64,000 bases of DNA, taken from contig NZ_CP054058.1 of NCBI RefSeq assembly GCF_003935895.2, positions 3,143,177 to 3,207,176 on the forward strand, given 5' to 3'. Each line of letters begins with the position of its first letter. Within the stretch, counting starts at the first letter, position 1. Shown piece by piece: positions 1-11,208 of the stretch. Source of the DNA: Scandinavium goeteborgense. Lineage in GTDB: Bacteria; Pseudomonadota; Gammaproteobacteria; Enterobacterales; Enterobacteriaceae. Both the position numbers and the translations under genes were made by a program. The notes under the pieces are model-generated. The model saw nothing but the letters and a program-made list of their open reading frames with translations, did not search any database and was not told the origin of the DNA.

Positions 1-28
1 CCCAAAAACTGTTAGCCTGTCAGGCGGG

Positions 29-460
29 TCAGATTGGCTGGGTCATTAAACCCACTGATTTCACACCCGCGCTGTGCAACAGGTTCAGCGCTTTAATGAT
101 TTCATCGTAAGGCACATCTTTCGCGCCACCGATCAGGAAGACGGTTTTCGGATTTTCTTGCAGATGACGCTGAGCTTCAGCGACAACCTGCTCTGGCGGC
201 AATTGTGGCATTTTATCCTGCCCCACATTGACGCTGTACTGTCCGATTCCGGAGACTTCCACAATCACCGGCGGATCGTCATTGGTGCTGACGGCCTGAG
301 ACTCTGTTGCATCTGGAAGATCGACTTCCACGCTCTGCGTAATGATCGGCGCTGTCGCCATGAAGATCAGCAACAGCACCAGTAACACATCAAGCAGCGG
401 AACGATGTTAATTTCGGACTTCAGCTCGCGACGTCCGCGTCCACGACGTGCTCTGGCCAT
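29..460 (-). CDS. tolR: TolR, Tol-Pal inner-membrane motor protein
   Basis: TolR works with TolQ as the proton-driven motor of the Tol-Pal system, which energises TolA and helps keep the outer membrane in place during division. The protein is 143 residues, the usual length. After a basic N-terminus (RARRGRGRR) there is a single membrane helix (about residues 18-38) containing the conserved aspartate of the ExbD/TolR family (IVPLLDVLLVLLL), then a periplasmic domain. It lies 3 bp downstream of tolQ on the same strand. tolA would be expected just beyond the left edge. Identification is by close similarity to E. coli TolR. Confidence 0.98.
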   Translation of the reverse strand: MARARRGRGRRELKSEINIVPLLDVLLVLLLIFMATAPIITQSVEVDLPDATESQAVSTNDDPPVIVEVSGIGQYSVNVGQDKMPQLPPEQVVAEAQRHLQENPKTVFLIGGAKDVPYDEIIKALNLLHSAGVKSVGLMTQPI

Positions 461-463
461 GGC

Positions 464-1557
<1,094 letters not shown>

Positions 1558-1789
1558 TCAGGCTGCCTCTTTGTTGACGTCGACCACTCACCCCTGTCAC
1601 TGACTGATGTAAGTTCCATGGGATTCCCGGTCTTGCCGCCTCGACGCATCACGAATGATTTTGTATATAGCGTTGTATTCACTTTACATCCCGGTAATGC
1701 AACAAATGTGTAGGCCTTTCAAACTTCGCTACTATACGCGCGGGAATGCTGGTTTGGAATGGGGGAAAGTAAACGGAGAGTAAATTTTT

Positions 1790-1809
1790 ATGGGCTTGAA
1801 CAAGCCCAT
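1790..1809. repeat. 20-bp perfect palindrome between ybgE and ybgC
   Basis: ATGGGCTTGAACAAGCCCAT can form a stem of up to nine base pairs with a very small loop. In the direction of the operon it is followed by AAAAATTT rather than a U-run, so it does not look like a standard terminator. It could be an RNA-stability or processing hairpin in the ybgE-ybgC spacer. The rest of the 275-bp spacer (1558-1832) holds AT-rich promoter-like sequence for ybgC, and I see no gene. Confidence 0.6.
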
Positions 1810-1832
1810 AGCGATTAACGGATGTTTCTGAA

Positions 1833-2126
1833 TCAGGCGAAGAAGAAAAACAGTCCGGCGAGGAGAACAAGGTCGGCAATCAGCGGGCAGAAAATCCCCT
1901 GCCAGTGAATCGCCTTCGGGCGGAAACCGACGCCGTGGATCACGCCAGCACACACCGCCCACATGATCAGAAAGCCGTGCCAGATTTCCAGCTCGCTGGT
2001 TTTCGCCGCAAAGCGCGACGGGTCCCAGATAACGCACCCAGCCAATACCAGTGCCATCAGTAACGAAAGGGCCCGTAACGGACCCTTATCCATTACCGCA
2101 TATAACATCGCGATAATTTTACTCAT
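1833..2126 (-). CDS. ybgE: YbgE, cyd-operon membrane protein
   Basis: Small inner-membrane protein of 97 residues encoded downstream of cydX, matching E. coli YbgE in length and sequence (MSKIIAMLYAVMDKGPLRAL at the start). Three hydrophobic stretches are visible, near residues 17-33, 47-64 and 74-97. The start codon shares one base with the cydX stop codon (TAATG), so translation is probably coupled. Its function in cytochrome bd biology is not established. Confidence 0.95.
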   Translation of the reverse strand: MSKIIAMLYAVMDKGPLRALSLLMALVLAGCVIWDPSRFAAKTSELEIWHGFLIMWAVCAGVIHGVGFRPKAIHWQGIFCPLIADLVLLAGLFFFFA

Positions 2127-2233
2127 TAATGATCTTCTTGTTGTCCAGACTCAATGTGCTCGAGCGCCAGTGCGGTGATCACACCAAATGCACAAGCAAG
2201 CAGCGTTCCCAGAATCCATGCGAAGTACCACAT
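2126..2233 (-). CDS. cydX: CydX, small subunit of cytochrome bd-I oxidase
   Basis: A 35-residue single-pass membrane protein beginning MWYFAWILGTLLAC and ending in a short charged tail (QQEDH). CydX is a structural subunit needed for stable, active cytochrome bd-I. E. coli CydX has 37 residues, so the C-terminal tail here is slightly shorter. It starts 14 bp after cydB and its stop codon overlaps the ybgE start. Despite its size the N-terminal sequence is nearly identical to known CydX. Confidence 0.95.
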   Translation of the reverse strand: MWYFAWILGTLLACAFGVITALALEHIESGQQEDH

Positions 2234-2247
2234 ACGTTGCTCCTTAC

Positions 2248-3387
2248 TTAGTACAGAGAATGGGTATTGCGTTCAATGTCTTCTTTGGTGATACGACCGA
2301 ACATCTTCCAGTAACACCAGGTGGTGTAGAGCAGGATAATCGGAACGAACACCATGGCCGCGTAAGTCATCACGTTCAGCGTCAACTGGCTGGAAGTGGC
2401 ATCCCACATGGTCATACTTGCATTCAGCATAGTGCTGGAAGGCATGATGAACGGGAACATAGCCACACCGGCAGTCAGGATGATGCATGCCAGAGTCAGT
2501 GAAGAGAAGATAAACGCCCAGGCGCCTTTCTCCATGCGTGACATAGCAACAGTCAGCAGCGGCAGAACCACACCCAGTGCAGGGATTGCCCACAGAATCG
2601 GTGTGTTATTAAAGTTCACCAGCCATGCGCCTGCTTCACGTGCCACTTCTTTGGTCAACGGGTTAGACGGTGCAGTATGGTCCAGCGCGGATTTCACCAC
2701 GTAGCCATCAATACCGTACATCACCCAAACGCCTGCCAGTGCGAAGCACACCAGCGTCACCAGTGCCGCAACCTGCGAGGTCGCACGAGCACGCAGGTGC
2801 AGCTCGCCAACGGTACGCATTTGCAGGTAGGTCGCGCCCTGAGTCAGGATCATCGCCACGCTAACAATACCGGCCAGCAGACCAAACGGGTTCAGCAGCT
2901 GGAAGAAATTGCCGGTGTAGTAAAGACGCATGTACTCATCGAGGTGGAACGGTACGCCTTGCAGCAGGTTACCGAATGCCACGCCAATCACCAGCGGTGG
3001 AACGAAGCTACCGATGAAGATGCCCCAGTCCCACGTGTTGCGCCAGCGTTTGTCTTCAATCTTAGAGCGGTAATCAAAACCGATCGGACGGAAGAACAAG
3101 GATGCCAGCACCAGAATCATCGCCACGTAGAAACCAGAGAACGCCGCGGCATAGACCATCGGCCAGGCGGCAAACAGCGCGCCGCCTGCGGTGATCAGCC
3201 ACACCTGGTTACCGTCCCAGTGCGGGGCGATGGAGTTGATCATGATTCGACGTTCGGTGTCGTTACGACCGAGGAAACGGGTGAGCATGCCCACCCCCAT
3301 GTCGAAACCGTCGGCGACTGCAAAACCGATCAGCAGAACGCCAACCAGCAGCCACCAGATAAAACGCAATACTTCATAATCGAACAT
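2248..3387 (-). CDS. cydB: CydB, cytochrome bd-I ubiquinol oxidase subunit II
   Basis: Subunit II of the quinol:O2 oxidoreductase used at low oxygen. It is 379 residues, as in E. coli, and is composed almost wholly of membrane helices. The N-terminus MFDYEVLRFIWWLLVGVLLI and the segment GFDMGVGMLTRFLGRND are typical of the CydB family. It lies 15 bp downstream of cydA and 14 bp upstream of cydX, in one operon (cydABX-ybgE). Confidence 0.98.
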   Translation of the reverse strand: MFDYEVLRFIWWLLVGVLLIGFAVADGFDMGVGMLTRFLGRNDTERRIMINSIAPHWDGNQVWLITAGGALFAAWPMVYAAAFSGFYVAMILVLASLFFRPIGFDYRSKIEDKRWRNTWDWGIFIGSFVPPLVIGVAFGNLLQGVPFHLDEYMRLYYTGNFFQLLNPFGLLAGIVSVAMILTQGATYLQMRTVGELHLRARATSQVAALVTLVCFALAGVWVMYGIDGYVVKSALDHTAPSNPLTKEVAREAGAWLVNFNNTPILWAIPALGVVLPLLTVAMSRMEKGAWAFIFSSLTLACIILTAGVAMFPFIMPSSTMLNASMTMWDATSSQLTLNVMTYAAMVFVPIILLYTTWCYWKMFGRITKEDIERNTHSLY

Positions 3388-3402
3388 TTGACGACTCCTG
3401 TC

Positions 3403-4971
3403 TTAGCGTGCCGGCTGAGTAGACGCTGGGGTCTGCTCAAAGTGGTAACGACCGGTTTTCAGGCTGCTTGGTCCCAGACGTGCAAACTTGAACATCAGGA
3501 ACATTTCAGCCACCAGGAACACGGTGTACAGACCACAGATAAGCAGCATCGAGAAAAGCACATCGCCGGTCGTCAGGGATGAGTTCGCCACAGCGGTGGG
3601 CAGAACTTCACCGACAGCCCAAGGCTGACGGCCATATTCCGCCACGAACCAACCGGATTCGATAGCAATCCATGGCAGCGGGATCCCGTACAGCGCGGTG
3701 CGCAGCAGCCATTTTTTCTGACCGATACGGTTACGAACCACAGACCAGAAGGACGCAGCGATAATCAGCAGCATAATGATGCCGCAGCCAACCATGATAC
3801 GGAAGGCGAAGTACAGTGGCGCAACGCGAGGAATCGAGTCTTTGGTCGCCAGCTGAATCTGTGCTTCCGTCGCGTCAGAGACGTTCGGGGTATAGCGTTT
3901 CAACAACAGACCGTAACCCAGGTCTTTTTTCACGCTGTTGAACTCATCGCGAACGGTCTGATCTTTAGAACCAGAACGCAGCTGCTCAAGCAGAGAATAC
4001 GCTTTCATCCCGTTACGGATACGCTCTTCATGCTGCACCAACAGGTCTTTCAGGCCAGTAACCTGTTTATCGACCGAGCGGGTAGCGATGATGCCGAGCG
4101 CGTAAGGAATTTGAATGGCGAAGTGGTTTTCCTGTGCATCCTGGTCCGGAATACCAAACAGCGTAAACGACGCCGGAGCCGGCTGCGTTTCCCATTCGGC
4201 TTCAATAGCGGCCAGTTTGGTTTTCTGCACGTCACCCATTTCGTAACCGGATTCATCACCCAGCACGATAACGGAGAGGATAGCCGCCATACCGAAGCTC
4301 GCCGCAATGGCGAAAGAGCGCTTGGCGAACGGGAAGTCGCGGTTACGCAGCATATAGTAGGAGCTGATACCCAGGATGAACATTGCGCCACAAACGTAGC
4401 CAGATGCCACGGTGTGAACGAATTTCACCTGTGCTACAGGGTTCAGGATAAGCTCAGAGAAGCTCACCATTTCCATGCGCATGGTTTCAAAGTTGAAGTC
4501 GGAGGCGACGGGGTTTTGCATCCAGCCGTTCGCGACGAGGATCCACAGCGCGGACATGTTTGAACCCAGCGCAACGAGCCATGTCACCGCCATATGCTGG
4601 ACTTTGCCCAGACGGTCCCAACCGAAGAAGAACAGACCTACAAAGGTGGATTCGAGGAAGAAGGCCATCAGACCTTCAATGGCCAGCGGCGCACCGAAGA
4701 TATCGCCCACATAGTGAGAATAGTAAGACCAGTTAGTCCCGAACTGGAACTCCATGGTCAGACCGGTAGCCACGCCGAGTGCAAAGTTGATACCAAACAA
4801 CTTGCCCCAGAACTTGGTCATATCTTTATAAATCTGTTTGCCGGAAAGGACGTAAACCGTTTCCATAATGGCCAGCAGGAACGCCATACCGAGCGTCAGT
4901 GGCACAAATAGGAAGTGGTACATCGCGGTCAAGGCAAACTGTAAGCGCGACAGTTCGACTATATCTAACAT
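3403..4971 (-). CDS. cydA: CydA, cytochrome bd-I ubiquinol oxidase subunit I
   Basis: Heme-bearing subunit I. The second of two adjacent ATG codons (ATGATG) is chosen because it gives [20 protein letters not shown] and 522 residues, as in E. coli. His19, the ligand assigned to heme b595/d in E. coli CydA, is present in AMYHFLF. The periplasmic Q-loop that binds quinol spans roughly residues 250-380 and includes [20 protein letters not shown]. First gene of the cyd operon. The upstream region carries FNR-type boxes. Confidence 0.98.
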   Translation of the reverse strand: MLDIVELSRLQFALTAMYHFLFVPLTLGMAFLLAIMETVYVLSGKQIYKDMTKFWGKLFGINFALGVATGLTMEFQFGTNWSYYSHYVGDIFGAPLAIEGLMAFFLESTFVGLFFFGWDRLGKVQHMAVTWLVALGSNMSALWILVANGWMQNPVASDFNFETMRMEMVSFSELILNPVAQVKFVHTVASGYVCGAMFILGISSYYMLRNRDFPFAKRSFAIAASFGMAAILSVIVLGDESGYEMGDVQKTKLAAIEAEWETQPAPASFTLFGIPDQDAQENHFAIQIPYALGIIATRSVDKQVTGLKDLLVQHEERIRNGMKAYSLLEQLRSGSKDQTVRDEFNSVKKDLGYGLLLKRYTPNVSDATEAQIQLATKDSIPRVAPLYFAFRIMVGCGIIMLLIIAASFWSVVRNRIGQKKWLLRTALYGIPLPWIAIESGWFVAEYGRQPWAVGEVLPTAVANSSLTTGDVLFSMLLICGLYTVFLVAEMFLMFKFARLGPSSLKTGRYHFEQTPASTQPAR

Positions 4972-5330
4972 CATGACTCCTTGCTCATCGCATGAAGACT
5001 CCGAGAGTGAAACCCGTTAGAAAGGATTCACACGCATGCCCCAATACAAATTTATTTGCTTCCCGCTTCGCTGCCGCCCTCACGATGTGAAAACGACGAT
5101 GAGCAAAGGTTACAAATACGTTAATAAAAAACCCAAATTGATCCCTTGAATATATTACGCCGTAAAACCCTTACAATAAACAGGTTTTTATTGAACTGGA
5201 TTTACGTTTTTCGACGCTGATCAATATATAGCTAAGATGACTCATTTCGACCACTTTGATCCGCGACAATTTACCGCTTTATCTCGTTTTTTTCCAAGGT
5301 TTACGCCTTGATTTAAATCAATTTTACAAT
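4972..5330 (-). promoter_or_regulatory. cydA promoter region with two FNR-type boxes
   Basis: A perfect FNR box TTGATTTAAATCAA lies at 5308-5321 and a second, 8/10 match (TTGATCCGCGACAA) at 5256-5269. Their centres are 52 bp apart. In E. coli cydA, FNR sites centred at about -53 and -1 relative to promoter P1 repress transcription under full anaerobiosis. The geometry here puts the start near 5262, with TAAATT (minus strand, 5273-5268) as a -10. AT-rich GTTAATT-type stretches near 5335-5350 could be ArcA sites. The leader from there to cydA is about 290 nt and holds no ORF that I can support. Confidence 0.75.
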
Positions 5331-5432
5331 TGCATGTTAATTGTGTATGCATTTGATAGCGCATAGTAAAATCAATGTTAAAAACATGTTTTTATGATGA
5401 CATTGACGGTTATCAAATAAGGAAGAATTAGA

Positions 5433-5486
5433 ATGGGAGGTCATTCATTTTTAACCACCGTCGCGAAACGGCGATCTGAAAGGTAG
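5433..5486 (+). CDS. candidate 17-residue small protein, divergent from cydA
   Basis: An ATG preceded by a good ribosome-binding site (AAGGAAG, about 7 nt upstream) opens a frame reading MGGHSFLTTVAKRRSER and stop. It is followed 12 bp later by a hairpin with a T6 tract, so the unit looks like a short transcript with its own terminator. It points away from cydA, downstream of the perfect FNR box. I recognise no family. It could equally be part of a non-coding RNA. The peptide has a hydrophobic middle and a very basic end. Confidence 0.35.
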   Translation: MGGHSFLTTVAKRRSER

Positions 5487-5498
5487 GAGCGGGAAGTC

Positions 5499-5521
5499 GG
5501 TAAAGGGGTTTACCCTTTTTT
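5499..5521 (+). terminator. rho-independent terminator after the short ORF
   Basis: GGTAAA GGGG TTTACC forms a perfect 6-bp stem with a four-base loop, followed by C and six T. It ends a transcript running rightward toward the mngB 3' end. The remaining spacer 5522-5652 contains no gene that I can support. Confidence 0.6.
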
Positions 5522-5652
5522 CAGCGAATAAGTATAGCTGCTTTTTATTACATTTCATTCACTACAATAGGTTTTATAATTAACACCGCAAGGTGATTAT
5601 AGGATAAAACAACAACGACCACGCAATGCGTGGCCGTGTATCGTTTGCGGAG

Positions 5653-8289
5653 TTATTCATCAATCCGGATGCGCCAGGTCCGTGATTGTCCAGGTCTGAA
5701 ACGCACCGATTCGCCAGGAATATGACTCCCCTCCCCCAGCGGCTGCTCATCCATGCCCGTTTCTTCACACACCGGATGATGTTGATTAAACCGCATCACC
5801 GACTCACAACATTCGCTGTCAGATGGGTTAAACAACCGAATAATCAGCGCCTCGTCGTCTTCCGCCTTTTTCAACGCGCTGAGTTGGCATCCTGTGGCCG
5901 GGAGCGTACACAGACTGAACGTTTCCGGCGCGGTAATCGCCGTCCGGTTCAGTTTCATCGCATCCCACGGGATTTTGTTATAGCACTGGACCGGCGTCAG
6001 CCAGCTGCGTGCCTGCTGCGCCACGCCTGCATTCAACGCCGAGCCGCTGAACGGCAGCAGACTGAAACGGCAATGCAGTTCACCGCGAATCTGAGAATCC
6101 GGCACTGGCATTTTTATGCCAGAAGGTCGACCCGGACGCAGCAGTAAATCTTCTTTACCCAGCAACCCCACGCCGCGAAGTAACGTCAGCGCGAAGGTAC
6201 TGCGCGTCTCCCCGATAATTTCCACTTCGCGCAGACCTTCCGTGAACAGCGCCAGCCCATGCGGCCCCTGCTGAAGCGCGGCATAGTTGAGGAAATTCCA
6301 CACCGATACCGGCGCCTCTTTCCAGCCTTCGGCCTGCCAGACGTGCATCGCCTCATCCTGCACCGGGCGAGTGAGTGAACCGAATTGGGTATCTGTCAGC
6401 ACGCTTTCCGCTTTATATGGCACGGGAATGCGTACCCGCACGCGGTGATCGTCAGCCTGATTCAGCACCTTCACATCAAACTCCACCCGACGGCCGTGAT
6501 GGCTGAGGGTGATGGTGGTTTCACAGGCCAGTAACCCGCTAGTTTGGCGCGCTGCGCGTTCTGCCAGATTGAGCGGCACCGCCAGTGTAGAACGTATCAC
6601 CGCCCTGCTCTGCCACGCATCATGCGTCACCGAATTCTGATGCGTGCCTTTGGCGCTGGTAAGTAACCACTCTTCCCGCGACGGAGAGTAGTCATACTCA
6701 TCGCCGTCGTCAGAGCCGTCTTCAAACTCCAGCACCCGGTCATAAACAAGCCCGCTGTTCTTATCTTCCATTTTCAGCGTGCCGTCCGCATTAAGCGTGA
6801 TTCGCCAGGCGTTGTTTTCCAGCAGCGCGTCGTTCTGTTCCGGCACCTTCTCCTGTTGTCCTTCCGCGCCAGGCAAAACGTGCAATGTCAGCCAGCCCAT
6901 CGCCGGCAGCACCTGACGCAGCTGAATGTCGTATTCCATAAACGGCTCGTAGTTGCCGTAATGAACAATCTGGCGATCCACCAGCCCTGGGTCGATTTCT
7001 CGTTTATCGCGAATGAAGTACGACACATCCTGGCCGTCGCTGTCGGTCAGGCGGAAACGGCTGGCACGCAGACGGATCGTGGTGTTGACCACTTCATCAC
7101 GTGGCCACGGCATCAGGTTGAACAGGGTCAGCTTGTCGCCCTCGCTGTGCGCCATATTGTCGACGATTTTACGCATATAGAACGTAACCAGGCTGTCGGC
7201 CATGTCCTCCGCCAGCCAGAAGCGGCTCATGATTTCCCGATGCACTTTGTCGCTACAGCAGCAGCCGATGCTGTCGTGGGCATGATTTTTGAGGATCTCC
7301 TTCCACATCTTTTCCAGCAGGCCATGGTGATATTCAAAGCCGAGCGTCCAGGCCAGCGCCGCCAGCGGTTCGAGCACATTGACGATTTTGTTTTCAATTC
7401 GTGCGTGGGCGATTTTGATGTCCATCCGCGTCGAGCCGATGGTGCGGTGAACGCGCATATATTTGCCGTCATTGAACTCGCCGGTCAGCGTCGCCAGCGC
7501 GTCACGCTGCTGTTCAATCCGTTCAAACACCTCTTCAAAACGGCTCATCACAAATTCACGCTGCGGATAAATTTCCCGCAGTTTGTCCATCACCGCAAAA
7601 ATGTTCTGCTGAAGCGGCATCTGATCGTGACCGTTCGGCAACAAAATCTCTTTGGTTTGCGAGGCTTTTTCCAGCACCTCAAAATAACTGTCGAGACGTT
7701 TTCGCAGGCCTGCTTCATCCTCCGGTAAGTACTTACCAATCGCGTAGCCCAGTGGTAACACCTGCGTCGTCACTTCGCTGCCATCCTGACTGCGCCACAG
7801 AAACTCCGTTTTGTCTGTGCCGTGACGCTCCGAACAGCCGCGCCAGAACATCGCCCGTTTAATCCCAAAGCCGTTATAGATGTGCGGCAGCTGACCTGAC
7901 ATGCCGAAGGAATCTGGCAGATAGCCAATTTTCATCGGCTCGCCGAACGACAGGCAGTCGCGCATGCCGTACAACAGATTGCGGACAATCGATTCCCCGG
8001 CCACCACCGTGGTGTCTGTTTGCGTGTACCACGGCCCGATAATCAGCTTTCCGGCCTGAACCAGGGCTTTTACGCGGGTATGGTTTTCCGGCTTAACCGC
8101 AAAGTAATCCTCGAGAATAGCGGTCTGCCCATCGAGCACGTAGTACTTGTATTCCGGGTCCTGCTCCAGACGCGTCAGGATCTCTTCCATATTGTTGACC
8201 AGCAAAATGCGCGACTCTTCGGTGGTGAAATACCACTCACGGTCCCAGTGCATATGCGGCGTGATGTGAACGCGAGATACAGCTTTCAT
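5653..8289 (-). CDS. mngB: MngB, alpha-mannosidase for 6-phospho-mannosyl-glycerate
   Basis: Glycoside hydrolase family 38 enzyme that cleaves 2-O-(6-phospho-mannosyl)-D-glycerate, produced by MngA, to mannose-6-phosphate and glycerate in the cytoplasm. It has 878 residues, against 877 in E. coli. The N-terminal catalytic domain shows the GH38 metal-binding HMHWDREW (residues 12-19) and the [13 protein letters not shown] segment with the presumed nucleophilic aspartate. The beta-sandwich half follows. It lies 17 bp downstream of mngA in one operon. Confidence 0.97.
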   Translation of the reverse strand: MKAVSRVHITPHMHWDREWYFTTEESRILLVNNMEEILTRLEQDPEYKYYVLDGQTAILEDYFAVKPENHTRVKALVQAGKLIIGPWYTQTDTTVVAGESIVRNLLYGMRDCLSFGEPMKIGYLPDSFGMSGQLPHIYNGFGIKRAMFWRGCSERHGTDKTEFLWRSQDGSEVTTQVLPLGYAIGKYLPEDEAGLRKRLDSYFEVLEKASQTKEILLPNGHDQMPLQQNIFAVMDKLREIYPQREFVMSRFEEVFERIEQQRDALATLTGEFNDGKYMRVHRTIGSTRMDIKIAHARIENKIVNVLEPLAALAWTLGFEYHHGLLEKMWKEILKNHAHDSIGCCCSDKVHREIMSRFWLAEDMADSLVTFYMRKIVDNMAHSEGDKLTLFNLMPWPRDEVVNTTIRLRASRFRLTDSDGQDVSYFIRDKREIDPGLVDRQIVHYGNYEPFMEYDIQLRQVLPAMGWLTLHVLPGAEGQQEKVPEQNDALLENNAWRITLNADGTLKMEDKNSGLVYDRVLEFEDGSDDGDEYDYSPSREEWLLTSAKGTHQNSVTHDAWQSRAVIRSTLAVPLNLAERAARQTSGLLACETTITLSHHGRRVEFDVKVLNQADDHRVRVRIPVPYKAESVLTDTQFGSLTRPVQDEAMHVWQAEGWKEAPVSVWNFLNYAALQQGPHGLALFTEGLREVEIIGETRSTFALTLLRGVGLLGKEDLLLRPGRPSGIKMPVPDSQIRGELHCRFSLLPFSGSALNAGVAQQARSWLTPVQCYNKIPWDAMKLNRTAITAPETFSLCTLPATGCQLSALKKAEDDEALIIRLFNPSDSECCESVMRFNQHHPVCEETGMDEQPLGEGSHIPGESVRFRPGQSRTWRIRIDE

Positions 8290-8306
8290 CTTCGTTTCCT
8301 GTTCTG

Positions 8307-10235
8307 TTAAGGCATGACGCTATCGGGAAGATATTTACCGGCTTTGACCGCCTGACGACGCCAGAGGAGAAGCACACACGTGGAAATAGCCGCGCCGATA
8401 ATGGCCGAGGCAAACCAGCCTACGGCGGCCAGCACGCCCCCCAAGCCGCCGTCGTGCAGTAAAAAGAGTGAGAAAATACCGGCCCCCGGTGTCGACAGAC
8501 CGAGATTCATGCTGCCCACCAATGCGCCGGTGACCATCGAGCCCAGCACGAATGAGCCAATCACCCGCAGCGGATCTTCAATTGCCATCGGAATAGCCCC
8601 TTCGGTGATGCCCGCCAGCCCCAGCAGCCAGGTGGATTTGCCGGTTTCAATTTCGAAGGTTTTAAACAACCGCGGCGCGATCAGGGTGGAAGCGGTTACG
8701 GTGAAGGCCGAGACCATTTTCACCGAGGCAAAAATGGCGTACGGGCCATACACACCGTTGGCCATCGCCCCAAGACAAAACGCGTAGGCCGCTTTATTCA
8801 CCGGGCCGCCGAGGTCGAACGAGCACATAAAGCCGAGGATCGCCCCCAGTACCAGCGCGTTGGTGCCTGACAGACCGTTTAGCCACGCGGTTAAACCGTT
8901 GTTGACCCACGCCACGGGTTCGCCGACCACGAACAGCATCAGGCTGCCTGCGCCGAGCGTACCGAGCACCGGATAGAGGTAATACGTGAGGAAGCCGTTG
9001 TAGCGATTGTTTAACCGGATGTGGTTTTTCACCCAGCGCATCAGATACCCGGCGATCAAGCCCCCCACGACCGCGCCGAGGAAACCTGAACCAATCATGT
9101 TCGCCGCAAGCCCGGCCGCGAAGCCCGGTGCCAGCGCGGGTTTATCCGCCAGGGAATACGCGGTGTACGCCGCCAGCACCGGCACCATTAATATGCCGAG
9201 CATCCCGCCGCCCAGTTTGCGGTACATCCACAGCCATGAGTTTTCCTGATCGAATAAATGCTGTAAACCGAGCATCTGCGCCAGCAAAACCGCCACCGCC
9301 AGTACCGTACCGCCTGCGACGATCAGCGGCACGGCAAACGAAATCCCGCTCAGCAACGCCTGCTTGAGTTCGGTTTTCAGGTTTTTGGTATCGTGATTTT
9401 CGGTCTGAACGTCGCGCTTTTCAGCGGACGGTTTCAGCGCCAGCGCCTGCTGGATAAGCGCTTCGGCATGACGAATCGGCTCAGCAACTGGCACCGAAAG
9501 CGCCGGAATACCGTTGAAACGCTCCGATTCTTTAATCGCTACTTCTGCCGCAAAAATACAGGCCTGAGCGTTATTCAGCTGTTCAGCGGTCAGGCGGTTT
9601 TCAATTCCGTTCGCGCCCTGGCGTTCAACGCAGACGTTCACCCCGAGCTTTTGCCCCGCTTTTTCCAGATATTCAGCGGCCATATAGGTGTGTGCGATGC
9701 CTGCCGGACAGGCGGTCACGCAAACAATGGTTGGGGCGTTTTTCACCACGGGCGTGTCTGTCACATCCAGTGGCGCGTCCAGCACCCGCAATAATTGTTC
9801 CGCGGTGGTGGCCGCACACACGGCGGCGCGCACCTCGTCGTCCACCAGCCGGGACGTCAGCGCCGTGAGCAGCTGCATGTGCGTGGAACCCGCCTGCGCG
9901 GGCGGGATAGCCAGCAGCACAACCAGGTTCACCTCTTCCTCGCCGTCCACGCCTTCCCACAGAATCGGCTCAGGCAGCGTCGCCACGGCAAATGCCGCTT
10001 CGTTTACGGCAAGGCTTTTACCGTGCGGTACCGCCAGCCCCTCCCCGAGGGCGGTCGGCCCTTCACTTTCTCGGGCAAACACATCCCGAAGAAAATCATC
10101 AAGGCTGGAAATTTTACCCAGCGCGGCCAGCCGTTCGGCCAGGGCGCGGATCGTTTCATCGCGGCTGGCAAAATTGGCCTGCAAGCACAGCGCGTCCGGG
10201 TGCGTTAACGTCGTCAGGTTCATCACGATCCTCAC
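8307..10235 (-). CDS. mngA: MngA, PTS EIIABC for mannosyl-glycerate
   Basis: Phosphotransferase permease that imports and phosphorylates 2-O-alpha-mannosyl-D-glycerate. Domains in order: fructose-type EIIA (residues 1-150, phospho-His in [11 protein letters not shown]), EIIB (about 165-265, phospho-Cys in [19 protein letters not shown]) and EIIC (about 290-640, membrane). The 642-residue frame starts at [18 protein letters not shown]. An internal ATG four codons on (MNLTTL) is an alternative start. E. coli MngA is annotated slightly longer at the N-terminus. It is divergent from mngR. Confidence 0.96.
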   Translation of the reverse strand: MRIVMNLTTLTHPDALCLQANFASRDETIRALAERLAALGKISSLDDFLRDVFARESEGPTALGEGLAVPHGKSLAVNEAAFAVATLPEPILWEGVDGEEEVNLVVLLAIPPAQAGSTHMQLLTALTSRLVDDEVRAAVCAATTAEQLLRVLDAPLDVTDTPVVKNAPTIVCVTACPAGIAHTYMAAEYLEKAGQKLGVNVCVERQGANGIENRLTAEQLNNAQACIFAAEVAIKESERFNGIPALSVPVAEPIRHAEALIQQALALKPSAEKRDVQTENHDTKNLKTELKQALLSGISFAVPLIVAGGTVLAVAVLLAQMLGLQHLFDQENSWLWMYRKLGGGMLGILMVPVLAAYTAYSLADKPALAPGFAAGLAANMIGSGFLGAVVGGLIAGYLMRWVKNHIRLNNRYNGFLTYYLYPVLGTLGAGSLMLFVVGEPVAWVNNGLTAWLNGLSGTNALVLGAILGFMCSFDLGGPVNKAAYAFCLGAMANGVYGPYAIFASVKMVSAFTVTASTLIAPRLFKTFEIETGKSTWLLGLAGITEGAIPMAIEDPLRVIGSFVLGSMVTGALVGSMNLGLSTPGAGIFSLFLLHDGGLGGVLAAVGWFASAIIGAAISTCVLLLWRRQAVKAGKYLPDSVMP

Positions 10236-10332
10236 TGTAAAAGTGTAAAAACGGCCAGTCGGCCATTCAGCTGGAAGGATCTTGCCAGATAAAACAATAC
10301 ATTTATGTGATCACTTTCTCTTAAACAAATAA

Positions 10333-10351
10333 TTTGTATTTGATTTGTATT
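10333..10351. promoter_or_regulatory. direct repeat, probable MngR operator
   Basis: Two exact copies of TTTGTATT (10333-10340 and 10344-10351) lie 11 bp apart, about one helical turn, in the 178-bp mngA-mngR divergent spacer. MngR is a GntR/HutC-type repressor known to act on mngA in E. coli. The repeat is the most striking motif in the spacer, so I assign it as the likely operator. The assignment is inference. Confidence 0.55.
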
Positions 10352-10413
10352 ATTTACAAGTGCACTCAGGCAGGCATAATTCGTATTATCGATGCAGTGA
10401 AAAGGCAGACATC

Positions 10414-11130
10414 ATGACCAAGAAACCGATGTATCGGCAGATTGCCGATACCCTGCGTGAACGCGTACAGCGCGGCGAATTAAAGCCCGGTGATGCGCTG
10501 CCCACCGAATCTGCCCTACAGGAAGAGTTTGCGGTGAGCCGCGTAACCGTGCGCCAGGCGCTGAAACAGCTCACCCAGGAAGCCATTATCGAAAGCATTC
10601 AGGGCAGCGGGTCATACGTTAAGGCCGAGCGGGTCAATTACGATATCTATCAGCTGACCAGTTTTTACGAGAAGCTGGTCGACCGAAACGTGGAAACGCA
10701 CAGCGACGTGCGGGTGTTCGAGGCGATTGATGCCTGTCAGGAGATGGCGGAAAAACTGCAGATCGTGATGGGGGATAAAATCTGGCACGTCAAACGCGTG
10801 CGGTTTATCCAGCAAAAGCCGGTCACGCTGGAAGAAACCTGGATGCCGCTGGCGCTGTTTCCCGATCTCACCTGGCAGGTGATGGAAAACTCCAAATATC
10901 ACTTTATCGAAGCCGTCAAAAAGCGGGTTATTGACCGCAGCGAACAGGAAATCGTGCCGGTGATGCCGTCGGAAGAAGCCGTGAAATTGCTCGGCTTAGA
11001 TCCCAACCAGCCGATTCTGGAAAAAATCTCGCGTGGCTATCTGGATGACGGAAAAGTCTTTGAATACAGTCGCAATGCTTTCAAAAGTGACGATTACAAA
11101 TTCACCCTGGTCGCCAAACGCAGGCAATAA
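10414..11130 (+). CDS. mngR: MngR, GntR/HutC-family repressor of mngAB
   Basis: Transcriptional repressor of mannosyl-glycerate genes, earlier called FarR. It has 238 residues starting MTKKPMYRQIADTLRERVQR. The winged-helix DNA-binding domain occupies residues 1-75 (GDALPTESALQEEFAVSRVTVRQAL) and the UTRA effector domain about 90-235. An upstream in-frame start would add 23 residues with no homology, so the ATG at 10414 is preferred. It is divergent from mngA. Its 3' end faces sucD. Confidence 0.96.
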   Translation: MTKKPMYRQIADTLRERVQRGELKPGDALPTESALQEEFAVSRVTVRQALKQLTQEAIIESIQGSGSYVKAERVNYDIYQLTSFYEKLVDRNVETHSDVRVFEAIDACQEMAEKLQIVMGDKIWHVKRVRFIQQKPVTLEETWMPLALFPDLTWQVMENSKYHFIEAVKKRVIDRSEQEIVPVMPSEEAVKLLGLDPNQPILEKISRGYLDDGKVFEYSRNAFKSDDYKFTLVAKRRQ

Positions 11131-11153
11131 AAAAGGCCACTGCTAAAGTGGCC
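11128..11153 (-). terminator. terminator of the sdh-suc operon
   Basis: In the sucD direction GGCCAC TTTAGCA GTGGCC is followed by six T, a strong intrinsic terminator about 55 nt past the sucD stop. Its U-run falls at the very end of mngR on the other strand. Confidence 0.85.
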
Positions 11154-11208
11154 AACCATGTCGAAAACGGACATATAAAGCTCCCCGCAGGGGGAGCAGA
11201 GAGGATTA
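11154..11208 (-). ncRNA. sucD 3' UTR, position of the SdhX (RybD) small RNA
   Basis: Between the sucD stop and the terminator lies a GC-rich hairpin GCTCCCC/GGGGAGC (11180-11197). In E. coli the small RNA SdhX is processed from this 3' UTR and pairs with mRNAs such as ackA. The position and the two-hairpin layout fit an equivalent RNA, but I cannot confirm the seed sequence. Treat as a positional candidate. Confidence 0.4.
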
